Source: Begonia masoniana (taxonomy: Eukaryota; Streptophyta; Magnoliopsida; Cucurbitales; Begoniaceae). From it: DNA of 64,000 bases. This document shows positions 32,355 to 43,343 of the stretch, piece by piece. Position 1 is the stretch's first letter. The number at the start of each line of letters is the position of its first letter. The notes under the pieces are model-generated. The model did not search any database and was not told the DNA's origin. It worked only from the letters and a program-made list of their open reading frames with translations. A program made the position numbers and the translations under genes. Where the stretch lies: contig CM039503.1 of assembly GCA_022432975.1 (NCBI GenBank), forward strand, positions 55,426,466 through 55,490,465. Direction: 5' to 3'.

Positions 32355-33158
32355 GAGCACAGTTGAAATCGCCCTAACAACTTGCCTGGTTGCCGCCATG
32401 GTCGTACTCCTCCAACTGCTTCCATAATCCTAGCAAGTCTGTGGAATCTCACTGCGCTGTTCTTCTTCTCCTACATCACCTAACTTAAACTATAAACCTA
32501 ATGCTTAACAAGTAATGCAAATATCAATAAAAACATTTATACCATCACATCCACATATAATACTCTAGCCAATGGAGAGCGGATCACTTTCTCCACCTCT
32601 ATACGTTACAAACATATATATGAAAGGTGAACAACTTCCTTCAAACGCTACACATACTACCAGTTTATACATCACTTTACATGAAAACATATGCAGAAAA
32701 CCGTTTCGTATATTTTCTAAAACATGATGGATGAGAAAGCTAAACATACATAAAACATACAGCATAACCTAACGTTCCGTGATGTAGGCCCGAAGGCAAC
32801 ACGTATGCAACACTACTTACCTGACGTCCTTAACAAACTTATCTCAACTTGTACTCAATCGTATTCTTGTTCGCATAACGTGGAAACCTAAACATCATAA
32901 CATCATTCATACGAACATAACCAATTTCACGTTCTCAGATTTTCGACTAACATTAGGCTAAACTTCAAAATCAACAAGAGACAACAGAAGCGCTTAACAG
33001 CCAATGTCCAATAACAATAGAACTTAAATTCAAACCCAAAACAAGTGCATGAAATCTCCTAATTCCCAACAACTATCAAAATAATGCTCCTACCATTAAC
33101 CGTGAAGAATAGAGAGAGAATGGGCGAGTGTGCGCCGCTGGAGGAGAAGAAAGGAAAT

Positions 33159-33191
<33 letters not shown>

Positions 33192-33998
33192 AACGTGCAG
33201 AGGGAGAGAAAAATGTGCTCTTGAGATGAAGAAAACTAAAAGGAGAAAGGGGGGAACCGATTTGCTGATAGCATGAGAGAGAGATTGGAGTGTTTAAACA
33301 TCCAATTAAATCTCTGTTTCCTTAATAAAATCTTAAACCCAAATTTACTAATTCGTATAAGTTTTAATCTCTCCTTAATTTCATCTTTAAATTTCATATT
33401 TTGGCTCCACAATTCTTTCTACTTTGTTTGGTAAATCTCAAATATTCTAGGCGGATTCTATACACTTAGCGGAAATATTCGGTAGAAAACTTATCGGGTG
33501 TTACACATCATCCTTGCATCTACATTTCCTAAAAAAAAAACACAAAAAAAATGTTATATTTCAAATGTTTAACATATATGTATTATAAAGATATGAAAAA
33601 ATAGATAAATATATACATGTGTATACCATAACGAACACCATTAGTTGAAGATTGTGCACAATCGAGAATGCAACTAATATCATCAAGAGAGGTCTTAGGG
33701 CATTTGGCGGTACAGATGTTCACGCAAATATTTCTGATAAAAGGCTTCCTTTGCGTGGACGACGTACTACACTTCTGAGCTGCATATGGAGGGAGAATCG
33801 GTTAAGATGAGGAGATGATGGTGGATATGGAAATAAAGAGTCTGATGGTGCAAGTGGAGAAGGAAATGGTTGGTATGAGAGAGTAGACAGCATCGGTGAA
33901 GAGTAGGGCAATAGTTCGTGATCAGAGTCGGAATTTTCAAGGGCTGTGGCCTTGAACACGACAGGAAGGAGGAGAATGACTTTCGTCATAGCCATCAT
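31420..33998 (-). pseudogene. Secreted Cys-rich peptide copy, frameshifted and split by a solo LTR
   Basis: Exon 1 (33998-33627) starts MMAMTKVILLLPVVFKATAL with a good signal peptide. A one-base loss in the proline spacer (near 33809) and a loss of about 25 bases covering the first cysteines destroy the frame. Exon 2 is split: 33519-33511 and 31469-31420 add up to exactly 59 bases, the family length, with an LTR between them. It is the sister of the split gene 12698-22764 and preserves that gene's empty copia site ('gaagagtagggcaatag', near 33898). Confidence 0.85.
31470..33505. mobile_element. Solo LTR (2036 bp) in exon 2 of a peptide pseudogene
   Basis: The element begins TGTGACGACCC and ends GGTGTTACA, flanked by catca on both sides (31465-31469, 33506-33510). 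There are no coding motifs and no primer site inside. The ends match those of the LTR at 9582-12102, so both belong to related, probably Ty3/gypsy, elements. Inside are GATCGATC palindromes (31800-31985), an ACACAT microsatellite (32300-32352) and a run of 28 G (33162-33189). Orientation cannot be fixed without an internal region. Confidence 0.8.
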
Positions 33999-34167
33999 CT
34001 TCCGAAGCTCTCACACTGCTAATCTAATCTTTTATATTTGTCTTCCGTATATGATATCTGAACTGTGTAAGCATTGAAGACGGTCTAATTTGGGAGTTAT
34101 ATTAGGTAAGGTTTGAATATGGGAAGACACAATTGCTAGGTTGTGGGACTGCATTCTATGTATGAAG

Positions 34168-34893
34168 TGTTAGTCCCTCCTGCTGCCTTCTCATAAATGA
34201 GGAAGGTGGCAAAATTTCACCTTCCTCATCAATGAGGAAGGTGCATCGCGTCACCTTCCTCATAATGAGGAAGGTGTGATACCTCCTCACGTTCCTCATT
34301 TATGAGGAAGGTGTCTTGAAGCCTACAAACAGAGGCATCTCTATAACAGAGGCATCTCTATAAATAGACGCTTCAATCATGGTATCAAAGCATCCCAAAA
34401 AGAAGAAGATCCGAGAAGTAAGAATTGGGAGAGAGACAAAGGAGAGAATTTTAGAGGAAGAAAAAAGAAAGGTGTAGAGAAAATAGATCCGAGAAGTAAG
34501 AAGAGGGAGAGAGACAAAGGAGAGAATTTTAGAGGAAGAAAAAAGAAAGGTGTAGAGAAAACTAGGTAGAGTATTTTTGTGCAGAGTGAGAGTTCTAAGA
34601 GTAATTATTTCTCTTAGTGAATATTTTCTAGAATATTCGATATTAAAAAATATTGTAAATCTTATTTTTCATAGTAAAATCTTTCTGGACTCGGTCTCCG
34701 TGGTTTTTTTCCGATTTGAATTTTCACGTAAAATTTTCGGTGTTCATTTTGGCTACTTTTTCTCTTACTTCTTAGGCGATATAATTTTACAGCAGTGAAA
34801 CATATTCTTGATATTTTCAGATCGCATCTGCTATCGTTTCTCATACCGCTTATTTAAGTGGAGTTCCCATTGAGTTTCGTTGTTATTTTTCCA
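34168..34893. mobile_element. Solo LTR (726 bp) with GAGGAAGGTG inverted repeats
   Basis: The element starts TGTTAGTCCC and ends TTTTTCCA, with target duplication tgaag (34163-34167, 34894-34898). The uninterrupted site is at about 22945-22955 in block 1. The first 150 bases alternate GAGGAAGGTG and CACCTTCCTC. A TATA box (TATAAATAG, about 34359) is followed by transcript-leader-like purine-rich sequence. A direct repeat of 'gagaagtaag'-type sequence lies at 34410-34560. A primer-like TGGTATCAAAGC occurs near 34380, so a small non-autonomous element is an alternative, although no second LTR is seen. Confidence 0.7.
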
Positions 34894-35364
34894 TGAAGCT
34901 GCGTCAATTGCCTTATTCGGCTCTTCTACTTCCCAAATATCAAATAATAAAAGAAAATATTATCTGGCATTTAAGGGTAGCATAGAAAAATAAATTTAAA
35001 TAAGAGATTTTAATGTCAAGGGATTCGATATCAAGCAAATATGTCTAGTTAAAAAACCAACATTCAAAGAGCTGACCATTTCATTTCTCAAGGTTTGGTT
35101 CACAGTCACACTGTAGAGAGACTTCAACAAATTCTAAAAGAAATGGATTAAAATGCCCTAAATTGTCGTACTTACTTTACTTAACAAATTTTGAATGTAT
35201 AACACCCACAATATAGTCTAATAGTCAAAGACTATAGAATACCAAGTAATTAAATTGTTAAACCGTCGTAGAAAAAATAAAATTGAGGTTTGGATATTAA
35301 ACTTTTTAATTGGAAATCTCAGGATCTAGTATAAAAATGTATAAATATATGAAAATATATATAC

Positions 35365-35865
35365 CATAGACTGTCGGTAGAAGATTGAGCACAACGATGG
35401 TAAGATTAATAATTTAATATCATGAATATAGTCGGAAGGGATAAGAGAGCATTGGAAGAGACATATGGCCATGCAAATTTGTTTGATAAAGTTGAATTTC
35501 TTTCTCTTGCACGTCATGGCACAGAGCTCTTTGGCAAAAGCGGAGGAACATCCGAGGGGGAAAAACAGGCGTTGGAGGAGGAAGAACGACGTTGGGTGCA
35601 GGGGGAGGTGGAGGTTGTACGTCTGGAATCACTGCCGGCGCCAGTGCAGGTGGAGTTTCAAGCTCTGGAGCTGGTGATGGGGCGAGAAGGGGGGAAGAGG
35701 AGGGAGACAATGACGGTGGTCTGAAAATGGAGGAGGAAGCGACGGTGCAAGTGAAGGAGAAGGAAATGGTGGGTTTGAGAGAGGAGAAGGCGACGGTGAA
35801 GTTTGAAGGGCGGTGGCTTTGAACAGAACAAGCAGAAGGAGAAACACTTTAGCCATCGTCGTCAT
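35365..35865 (-). pseudogene. Long-spacer Cys-rich protein copy, frameshifted, exon 2 lost
   Basis: It is the sister of 23339-24082. The start MTTMAKVFLLLLVLFKATAL is intact, but the proline-rich spacer and the cysteine region lie in three different frames. One APAVIPDVQPPPP unit is missing, and the sequence that should contain intron end and exon 2 is deleted: the end of exon 1 (35365) passes within about 30 bases into the downstream flank that in block 1 lies at 23160. No functional product is expected. Confidence 0.8.
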
Positions 35866-36675
35866 CTCGACAGCTCTTCCTCCTGCCAATTTAAACTTAC
35901 CATCTCCTGCAAATTTACCGACTTTATAACCCAATATTTTGTGGGTGATGCGAGCACAGATTTAGGAACTGATTGCTCGTGGAATCAATCCTTTTTCAAG
36001 TAATTTCATATACAATATATAGAAAAAGACTCGACCAATTATGAAGATGAAACACATCGTTAGTCTTGCACTAATAAGGGAATATACCCTGTTTAATTTG
36101 ATCTTCAAATGAGGCTTGATGTGATAACTATAAACATAATTTAATTCTGAAGTACACAAACTTTTCTCGATCTTTAAATTTGAACATGGAGTGTAAGTAT
36201 TAAGACAAGTAGCCAATTAAAAAGATTTACATATAACACAATGTATAAAATGTGCTTTGTTATATTAAACTAGTAAGGGAGATGAGATACATGTGGGAGC
36301 GTCTGATGGCCATCTTCTTCTTCCTGATATTGAGCAGAGACTTTCAGTCTTCAGTTTCAGATTCTACAATTCGCAGCTGAGTCCGAAAAGGGAAAACAGA
36401 AAACGGATCAGCGATTCGAAAAGGAATTTGTTTTTAGACAGTGAAGAACATGCAGAACCAACAATATATGTAGAGAAATTCAGTTTAACATCCAGATAAA
36501 GAGAAATGGCAGTCATTGTGTCATTGATGGACTTTAAAGATCGTACGTTACACCCATCTTTTCTAGGCAAGTAAATGATGACTACTCGTTGTGATGGCTA
36601 TTCTCCTTTACATCTAATGATTTAATCCTAAATAACAGGATAACTTTGGGTGCAACTGTGAGCTTTTTAAAATCC

Positions 36676-39600
36676 TTCTTGGAAAATTAAGATCAGTTCA
36701 GTGATGTCACACAAGGATCATTGTGTGACACTGATTTTAAAGTAACGATAACGATATAAAAAGTGCAGAAATAAATGACACAAGAGGTTGGTAACGCAGT
36801 CGGAACCAGCCTACGTCTGCGGGCACGCCCAATATAAAAAACTTTTCCTTGAGTTAACAAAGTTACAGGAAAAACTCGGACTTATACAAATAAAGACTCC
36901 CTCTTATCTTGTCGCCGCCCTCTAGCTAACTTCCTCAACGAAACAGTTTTTGCGAGATCCCCTCGACTTTAGAACGACCTCTCCGAGATCTAGCTCACAA
37001 CAAGATCCCCCTCGTTATTGGTTCCTCCCGAAACCCGTGTTATGGCAAGATCCCCTCGCCCCACGATCACGAACGACAAGCTCCCCTTGTCTAAGAAACA
37101 GAACTCCTCACGAGTTCGGATGTGGTCTCCTCCCGAGACAGAGTTTCAATGAAGAACAAAAGTATTGCCTCCTGGGACACCTCCTGGAACACAGATCGAA
37201 GTCTTCAGATCAATACACAACACACTCGGTTAGAACGATGAAATCCACAGATAAACTGAGTGCGGGTCCAACAATCAATAACTCAAACAGCAGGCAAGTG
37301 GAGAGTGAAAGAAAACCGCGGCTTGGGACACGAAGAAGGGAGAAAAAGAAATCTCTCTCGTGTAAAATCAATACTACGTCGTATGCTGACGAAACAATCA
37401 CCGACGAACTCAAGTAGGCGTGAGAAAGGGATCAACGATTGCAGAACACACGCAAACGTCGGTAGAGAAATAAAATCGACCGGAAGAATAAGAAAACTTT
37501 TCGCTTCAATAATTTAATGGCTTCAGCAGCCTTCTCATGAAAACACGAGGGCTTGAAATAATATTGGTAACTTCCATATCCCTTTAATTCTTCGGTACCA
37601 AATCGGATTTACCGCCGCATGGAATAAGGAAACACAATCAACAAAATTCGGTTATGTGACACTGCATGTGCCACTTTAGGCAAGTTTCCAAACAGCAAGA
37701 TTTTCGCTTCTCCTACCCCAAAATTCAGGGAAAGCATCCATAATCATGGGAAGTCAGAGCCCAGAAATATTGTCAAAATCTACAACAAACGGATTTCCAA
37801 ATAAAACGTTTCCAAAAAAACAAGTGCTTTATCTTATTCAATCTTTCCAAATAATGTGTTCCTGTATTTTCTCTCCATAGAATCATTCATTATTACTATA
37901 CTATCTTCCAATAAGCGGATGGTCTGTTTCTGATTGCCAGCTCATAAATATCACTGACCAATTATGAATAAAAATATTACTTTTAGAATAAATTGCCAAA
38001 AAACAATCACATGCCAACACTTATGCAATCTTTGCATTTACATCTCACCCCATTTGGCATTTTTTTTTTTTTGGCAAAATCAAGATATCAAAAATTTCAA
38101 GAACTCCCCCCGAAATTTTCTCCCCCTGGATTGATGGCTTCAAAACATCATCACAATATATATCACTCATAATATCATCGAGATCGCCATATCCCATAAA
38201 TCCAGAATCCAAAATACTCCCCCCTTTTGCCATAAAAAGACAACATGTTATATCATAGAGATCAACCTCTTATAAAGAGCATCATACGCCGAAATAATCA
38301 CCATAAGATATAGCCAAAACAGGATATTATTTCTCAGATAAGCACAAATCACCATATATAAGAGAGGGAAATGGAGAGCCTAACCGGGTATTCTTTCCAT
38401 ATTCATGTGTCATAATTTGGTCCAATAAATCACAAAAGAATATTGAATTTTCGAATTTCGAAACAGCAAGTTCGCTATTGTCTTGTTAACACCGTTCCTG
38501 AAAGTCACATCTAGAAGTTCATACTTATCCGTCAGTTGTGAGCGGGAAAAATCTTTTCCATGGGGTAATAGCGTCTGCACCCCAGTGCCACCGATTGAAA
38601 CTCCCTGATTTTTCAACATTTTTGTCTCCTTAACCTGTTTTCCTTCAAATTAGCAACTTTCTTTCTCTCAAAAAAATATTACCAGCAACTTCTTCGCAGA
38701 CATTTTTCTAAACCCGGTCATCAAGTATCGATACCACTACTTTGGCATTTCTATCTTCGATTACCATTTGGCGGATCAGTCAAAAATTTCATCTCACCTT
38801 CAAGACTTGATAAACATGATAATAATGCGAATCAGGATCAGAAGCATAATCAGAAGAATTAGAACATTGTCCCAAAAGCTGAACACCCCAGGAACCCCGT
38901 CCATAACAGAGCTGTTCACTTGCCCATACATTTATTTTTCCCTAATTTCCTCCATAGACCATATTGTGATCTTTAAAGAATAATTCCAGTATCTGCACGT
39001 TGGGAAATAAACCCAATATAACCATGATCGCCCCACGTCATTGAAATAGACGTCCAATATTTCATGAAAATCAAAATTTGCATGTCGCATACGGGTGCTC
39101 CAAGATATCATACTACCCAGAATAATCACTTCCAGCAAGTTACAATACACAATAGATCGCCAAACTAAAAAAAAAACAACCACTCCAAGTGCGAATTTTT
39201 TTTTTTTTTTTTTTTAAATAAATAAAGCATATCAGCTTATATAACACAGAGCCTAGGGCATACCCTCAGTTCCTTCACATCTCACACATCCCACGCTTTT
39301 GGTGAAAATATCGGCAATTTACTTTTACGGTCACCATATCTCCAAATTAATAATTTTGTCCCTCACTACAGATCGAATTAAATGATTGTCGGTGTAGGTC
39401 AATATGTTTTGTCCGTGAATGCTGCACCGGATTTTTTCGAAATAGTATAGCGTCAATTATCACAATAAAGGGTCAGGACACCCTGTTTGACACCATATCT
39501 TTCGCAGTTGGTTTCATCCACAAAAGCTGCGGACAGCTGCTACTGCTGCTATTACTCTCCTCTCTGTAGATAGGGAATGTAATTTCTGTTTCTTGCTAAA

Positions 39601-39813
39601 CCATACACCATTTGTGTCCAACTAAAAACATCCACCCGAAGTTCTTTTTCGGTCATCTGAGCTTCCTTCCCAGTTCAGCGTCAACATAACCCACCAGATT
39701 TTGCATTAGAATCAAAAATACAGATCCCTAATCATTGTTCCCACTGACATATTTAGAATTCGTTTTACCGATACTAGAATCGCCTCCTTTGGATTTGATT
39801 GACATCGAGCCCC
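36676..39813 (-). mobile_element. Decayed Ty1/copia relic, possibly Sirevirus type
   Basis: On the minus strand around 39290-39720, decayed copia RNase H can be followed: GYVDA-like text, then NHLI and ADIFTKS. Downstream (about 38050-38230) is purine-rich text with repeated GGGGGAG-type motifs, as found 3' of pol in Sireviruses. The segment 36700-37680 contains 'ctacgtctgcgggcacgcc', resembling the LTR of such elements. All frames are broken. The 5' half lies in or beyond the assembly gap. The family assignment is tentative. Confidence 0.45.
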
Positions 39814-39913
39814 NNNNNNNNNNNNNNNNNNNNNNNNNNNNNNNNNNNNNNNNNNNNNNNNNNNNNNNNNNNNNNNNNNNNNNNNNNNNNNNNNNNNNNN
39901 NNNNNNNNNNNNN
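39814..39913. other. Assembly gap (100 N)
   Basis: Exactly 100 N, the usual placeholder for a gap of unknown size. It separates the copia relic from the MLO gene, whose start codon is only 53 bases to the right, so that gene's promoter is not represented. Confidence 0.98.
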
Positions 39914-39965
39914 ATAAATAACACCGTCTCTTCCTGTCCTAGAGAGAGAGAGAGATCGATGGCAG

Positions 39966-42900
39966 ATGGAAAGAAGAGGAGGTTCGCTTGAAGAAACGCC
40001 TACATGGGCTGTTTCAGTGGTGGTTTTGGTGTTCTTCGTCACATCCTTCATCATCGATGCTTCACTTCACCATCTCTCCAAGGTAAATCTACCCGAATCT
40101 TAATCATCCCAATCTTGTCGAATGATAAGAGTTTTACATGAAAGATTTTACGTGATTTTACCAGTTTCTTAGGAGAAAGAAGACGAAATCTCTCGGAAGG
40201 GCTTTGAAGAAGATAAAAACAGGTTCCTGAATTTTCGTTTTAAGACCTTCGAATCTTGCACGATTGAACGTTAATAGCCTTTTCTTCATCTTCATCTTCT
40301 TTTTCTTCATTTTCAACTGGGACTGTTGCAGAAATGATGAACTTGGGTATGGTGTCGCTCCTTCTTACAGTAACAGAAGTACCCATCTCCAATATCTGTA
40401 TTTCAGAAGCCATGGCCAGCTCGTTTCTTCCCTGCGAGGACTCCATGAACTCCATACAAACAGCCGTTGCAGAAACCGATCCATCACAATCTAACCAACC
40501 ACTTTCTGCAAATCCACAGGAAGATTACTGTCAGTCCAAGGTACAATAATGCAGCAAAAATAGCACAGAAAACAATCAAGGCCATTTATCTTCAAGATCA
40601 TCTTAATTTAAGGTAGTCTATAATTCTAGGGAATGGTAGCTCTAGCTTCGAGGGAAGGAGTTTTACAGCTAAACATCTTCATCTCTGTGTTGGCTGTGTT
40701 CCACGTATTGTACTGTATATTCACCATGTTTCTCGGGAAGGCCACGGTATGGTTCTGAAACTAGGGATTATTTAATGTAGTTTCGACTTTTGAGAGAATA
40801 AAAGCAAAAAGTTTTCAACAGATGACAAAATGGAAATCATGGGAGGAAGAAACTAAAGCTCTAGACTACCAGATGGCCAACGGTACTAATTATTGACATA
40901 GATGGCTAAAAATAGTCAAATAAGATCATTTAATGCATTTTGAAAATCTGGACAGATCCAAGAAAGTTTCGTCTTACTCGTCAAACATCTTTTGGGAAGC
41001 GCCACCTCAAGTTCTGTGCTAGTCATCCTCTCATGGTTTGGCCAGTAAGTCCTAGTAAACTAACCCTAGATTCAGCTTTTCATGAACCAAAGTAATTCTC
41101 TCTCTACAACTTGGCGGGTTTTCAGGCTTGTCTTCTCCGGCAATTCGGCGGCTCCGTTTCGAAAGCTGACTATTTCACACTCCGAAATGGGTTCATTGCG
41201 GTGAGCGAAATCATATACTCACAATTTATAACTCCAACCATTTGTTCAATGCTGAATTGCTTTACAGGCTAATATATCAGAAGGCATAGATTTCGACTTC
41301 CAGAGATTTCTCGCGAGAGCTTATGACGATGACTTCGAACGGGTCGTTCAAATGAGGTAACTCTCATTTGTTCGGACTGGACCAAGCAATAAGTATGGTC
41401 TCTTGTTTTAACTGAGAATTTTACCTTCAATCTGCAGATTTTGGACTTGGATCTTCTCCATGCTTTTTATATTTTTCAATGCTCATGGTAAAAACAAAAC
41501 TTTTGGGGTTTTGCTTGATTAGCAATACCCATTTCCCAATTTGGATTTCAACAAACTTCTTTTAATCCCACCTTGTTTAAATGCAGAGTTTCACAACTAC
41601 TATTGGCTACCTTTTATACCTCTACTGGTATGGTCCAAAATCCAAGCTTTTTATCTATCTTCTGCAGAGACTGCAATTTCTACTGTTGTTTCACTGATTT
41701 TCTGTCGCTTGCTTCTCACTAAAGCTTCTTCTGATTGTGGGGACGAAGCTTGAAGTTATTATAACCAAAATGTGCGTTGAGAGTAGCCAAAAGGGCCCGG
41801 TTATTCGAGGAACTTTCCTGGTGAATCCGAGCAATGAGTTTTTTTGGTTTGGCAGGCCAGATTGGCTTCTCCATCTTCTTCAGTTCATCCTAATCCAGGT
41901 AGAGCAAGATAAAAATGCAAACAATCTTAGTTTTTTCCCACATGAAAATCAAATAGGTTCAATGTAGAAAAAATGTGCATAAATATGGTGGGACAACTTG
42001 GAATAGATTTGCCATTGCTTACGGTCATTTTAAGTATGGTAGAGTGCGAATTAGCCCTTAAACAAAAGGGCAAAAAACAAGTACATCCTTAAACTTTTAC
42101 CTAAAACAAATGACTATTTTAAACTTAGGAGTGTTAACAATGAAGTTCCCGTCATTCTAAAAAAATCACGTTTTGTCACATAATCTTCTCTTGCTAGGTG
42201 TTTTCTAGAGATAAACACCGTGCGATAGAACAAATTTGAAGATTATAGTTATTTCCAGACAGAAATAACGTGGAAGACTCAATGCCCAAAATTGCCAAAA
42301 CTGTTCTATCAGAAATTGTTTCTCTCGGCAAATCACCAATACAGAAGATCATCTAACAAAAACGCAACTTTTTTATGAAAATTTAATGATGAAAATTTAA
42401 TTGCTACTATCTCTGAGTTCACGAGATTATTTACTTAAAAATAAAGTTTAAGCAATTCACCAATAAGTTCAAGAACTAAAATGCATTTTACCCTTTTTAA
42501 GCATTTACTAATCATTATCGTCCATAAAGTACCAGTAAAGTTTCTGATTTGATTGCAGAACTCGTTTCAGCTGGCGTTTTTCACCTGGAGTTGGGTAGGT
42601 AACAATACATGGTATAAGTTCAAGAAATAATAAATCTACCTGCACATGATTAGCTAATGCATTGGCGATAACAGTATGAGTTTGGTCTAAGATCGTGCTT
42701 CAATCGGAAAACAGAGGAGATTGCTATAAAGATTGCGATGGGAATAGTTGTGCAGCTCCTCTGCGGTTATGTAACGCTTCCTCTTTATGCGCTTGTAACC
42801 CAGGTAGAACGTGCTCTCTGTTTTTGCCTGAATGAAATCACTTGAAATAAACTCGCGAAAGCTGTATAATCGACTGCAATCACTCTGCTGCAGATGGGTT

Positions 42901-43343
42901 CAGGCATGAAGAAAACAGTATTCACAGACAACGTAGTCGGAGGCCTGAAAGATTGGAGAAAAAGAGCAAGACTGAGCATCATTTCCAGGAATGAATCCGT
43001 TTTAACCAGACAAAACTCTTTCACTTCTTTGATTTCCCCCAGAAATGGCGATCAAGCAAGAAATGAGAATGCAAATGAAAATGAGATTGAAATTGTGCCT
43101 CCATTATCACCGACGACGATCAGTTCCGCCCAGGAGATCTCAGTTGAAGAAGAAGCGAGTGAAAACAACCGCCGACTACCCCTCGAAGCCACGGCGAATG
43201 CGAATCCTAAAATTGTGGAAAATTCAGGGATAGGCGATGGAGAAATATCGTTCGGTAGCAGCTGGAAGAAAATGGAGAGCCAACGGATTCGAGAAATATC
43301 GTCGGTATGTGAATATGAAGAAAACGTCTCCCGGTACGCATAG
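39966..43343 (+). CDS. MLO-like seven-transmembrane protein, complete 14-exon gene
   Basis: Exons: 39966-40082, 40165-40222, 40332-40540, 40630-40746, 40822-40882, 40956-41044, 41126-41200, 41268-41356, 41438-41487, 41587-41627, 41725-41898, 42559-42594, 42675-42803, 42894-43343. All junctions are GT-AG, phases agree and the total is 564 residues, normal for MLO. The start [17 protein letters not shown] is the family N-terminus; the ATG five bases earlier (39961-39963 region) meets a stop. Landmarks are HHLSKFLRRKK, NICIS and CEDS in the first extracellular loop, [29 protein letters not shown], and GCATGAAG-encoded GMKK before the calmodulin-binding helix ([11 protein letters not shown], about residue 434). 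The C-terminal EISF resembles the D/E-F-S/T-F motif of mildew-susceptibility MLOs. MLO proteins act at the plasma membrane in calcium signalling. The clade was not resolved. Confidence 0.9.

Larger units (their letters stand above)
30245..36680. repeat. Segmental duplication, block 2
   Basis: It is collinear with block 1 (9030-25870) but lacks the 9582-12102 LTR and the Ty1/copia composite. It has its own insertions (31470-33505 and 34168-34893). Its two peptide copies are both pseudogenes, whereas block 1 holds one intact and one insertion-split copy. The right edge, at about 36676, is where block 1's sequence continues into the penta-EF-hand gene and block 2 changes to the copia relic. Confidence 0.75.

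Noticed and set aside
36950..37417. 155-codon open frame
   Set aside because: It lies in LTR-like sequence of the copia relic, has mixed composition and no recognisable motif.
39712..40054. Open frames running through the N gap
   Set aside because: They are artefacts of unknown bases.
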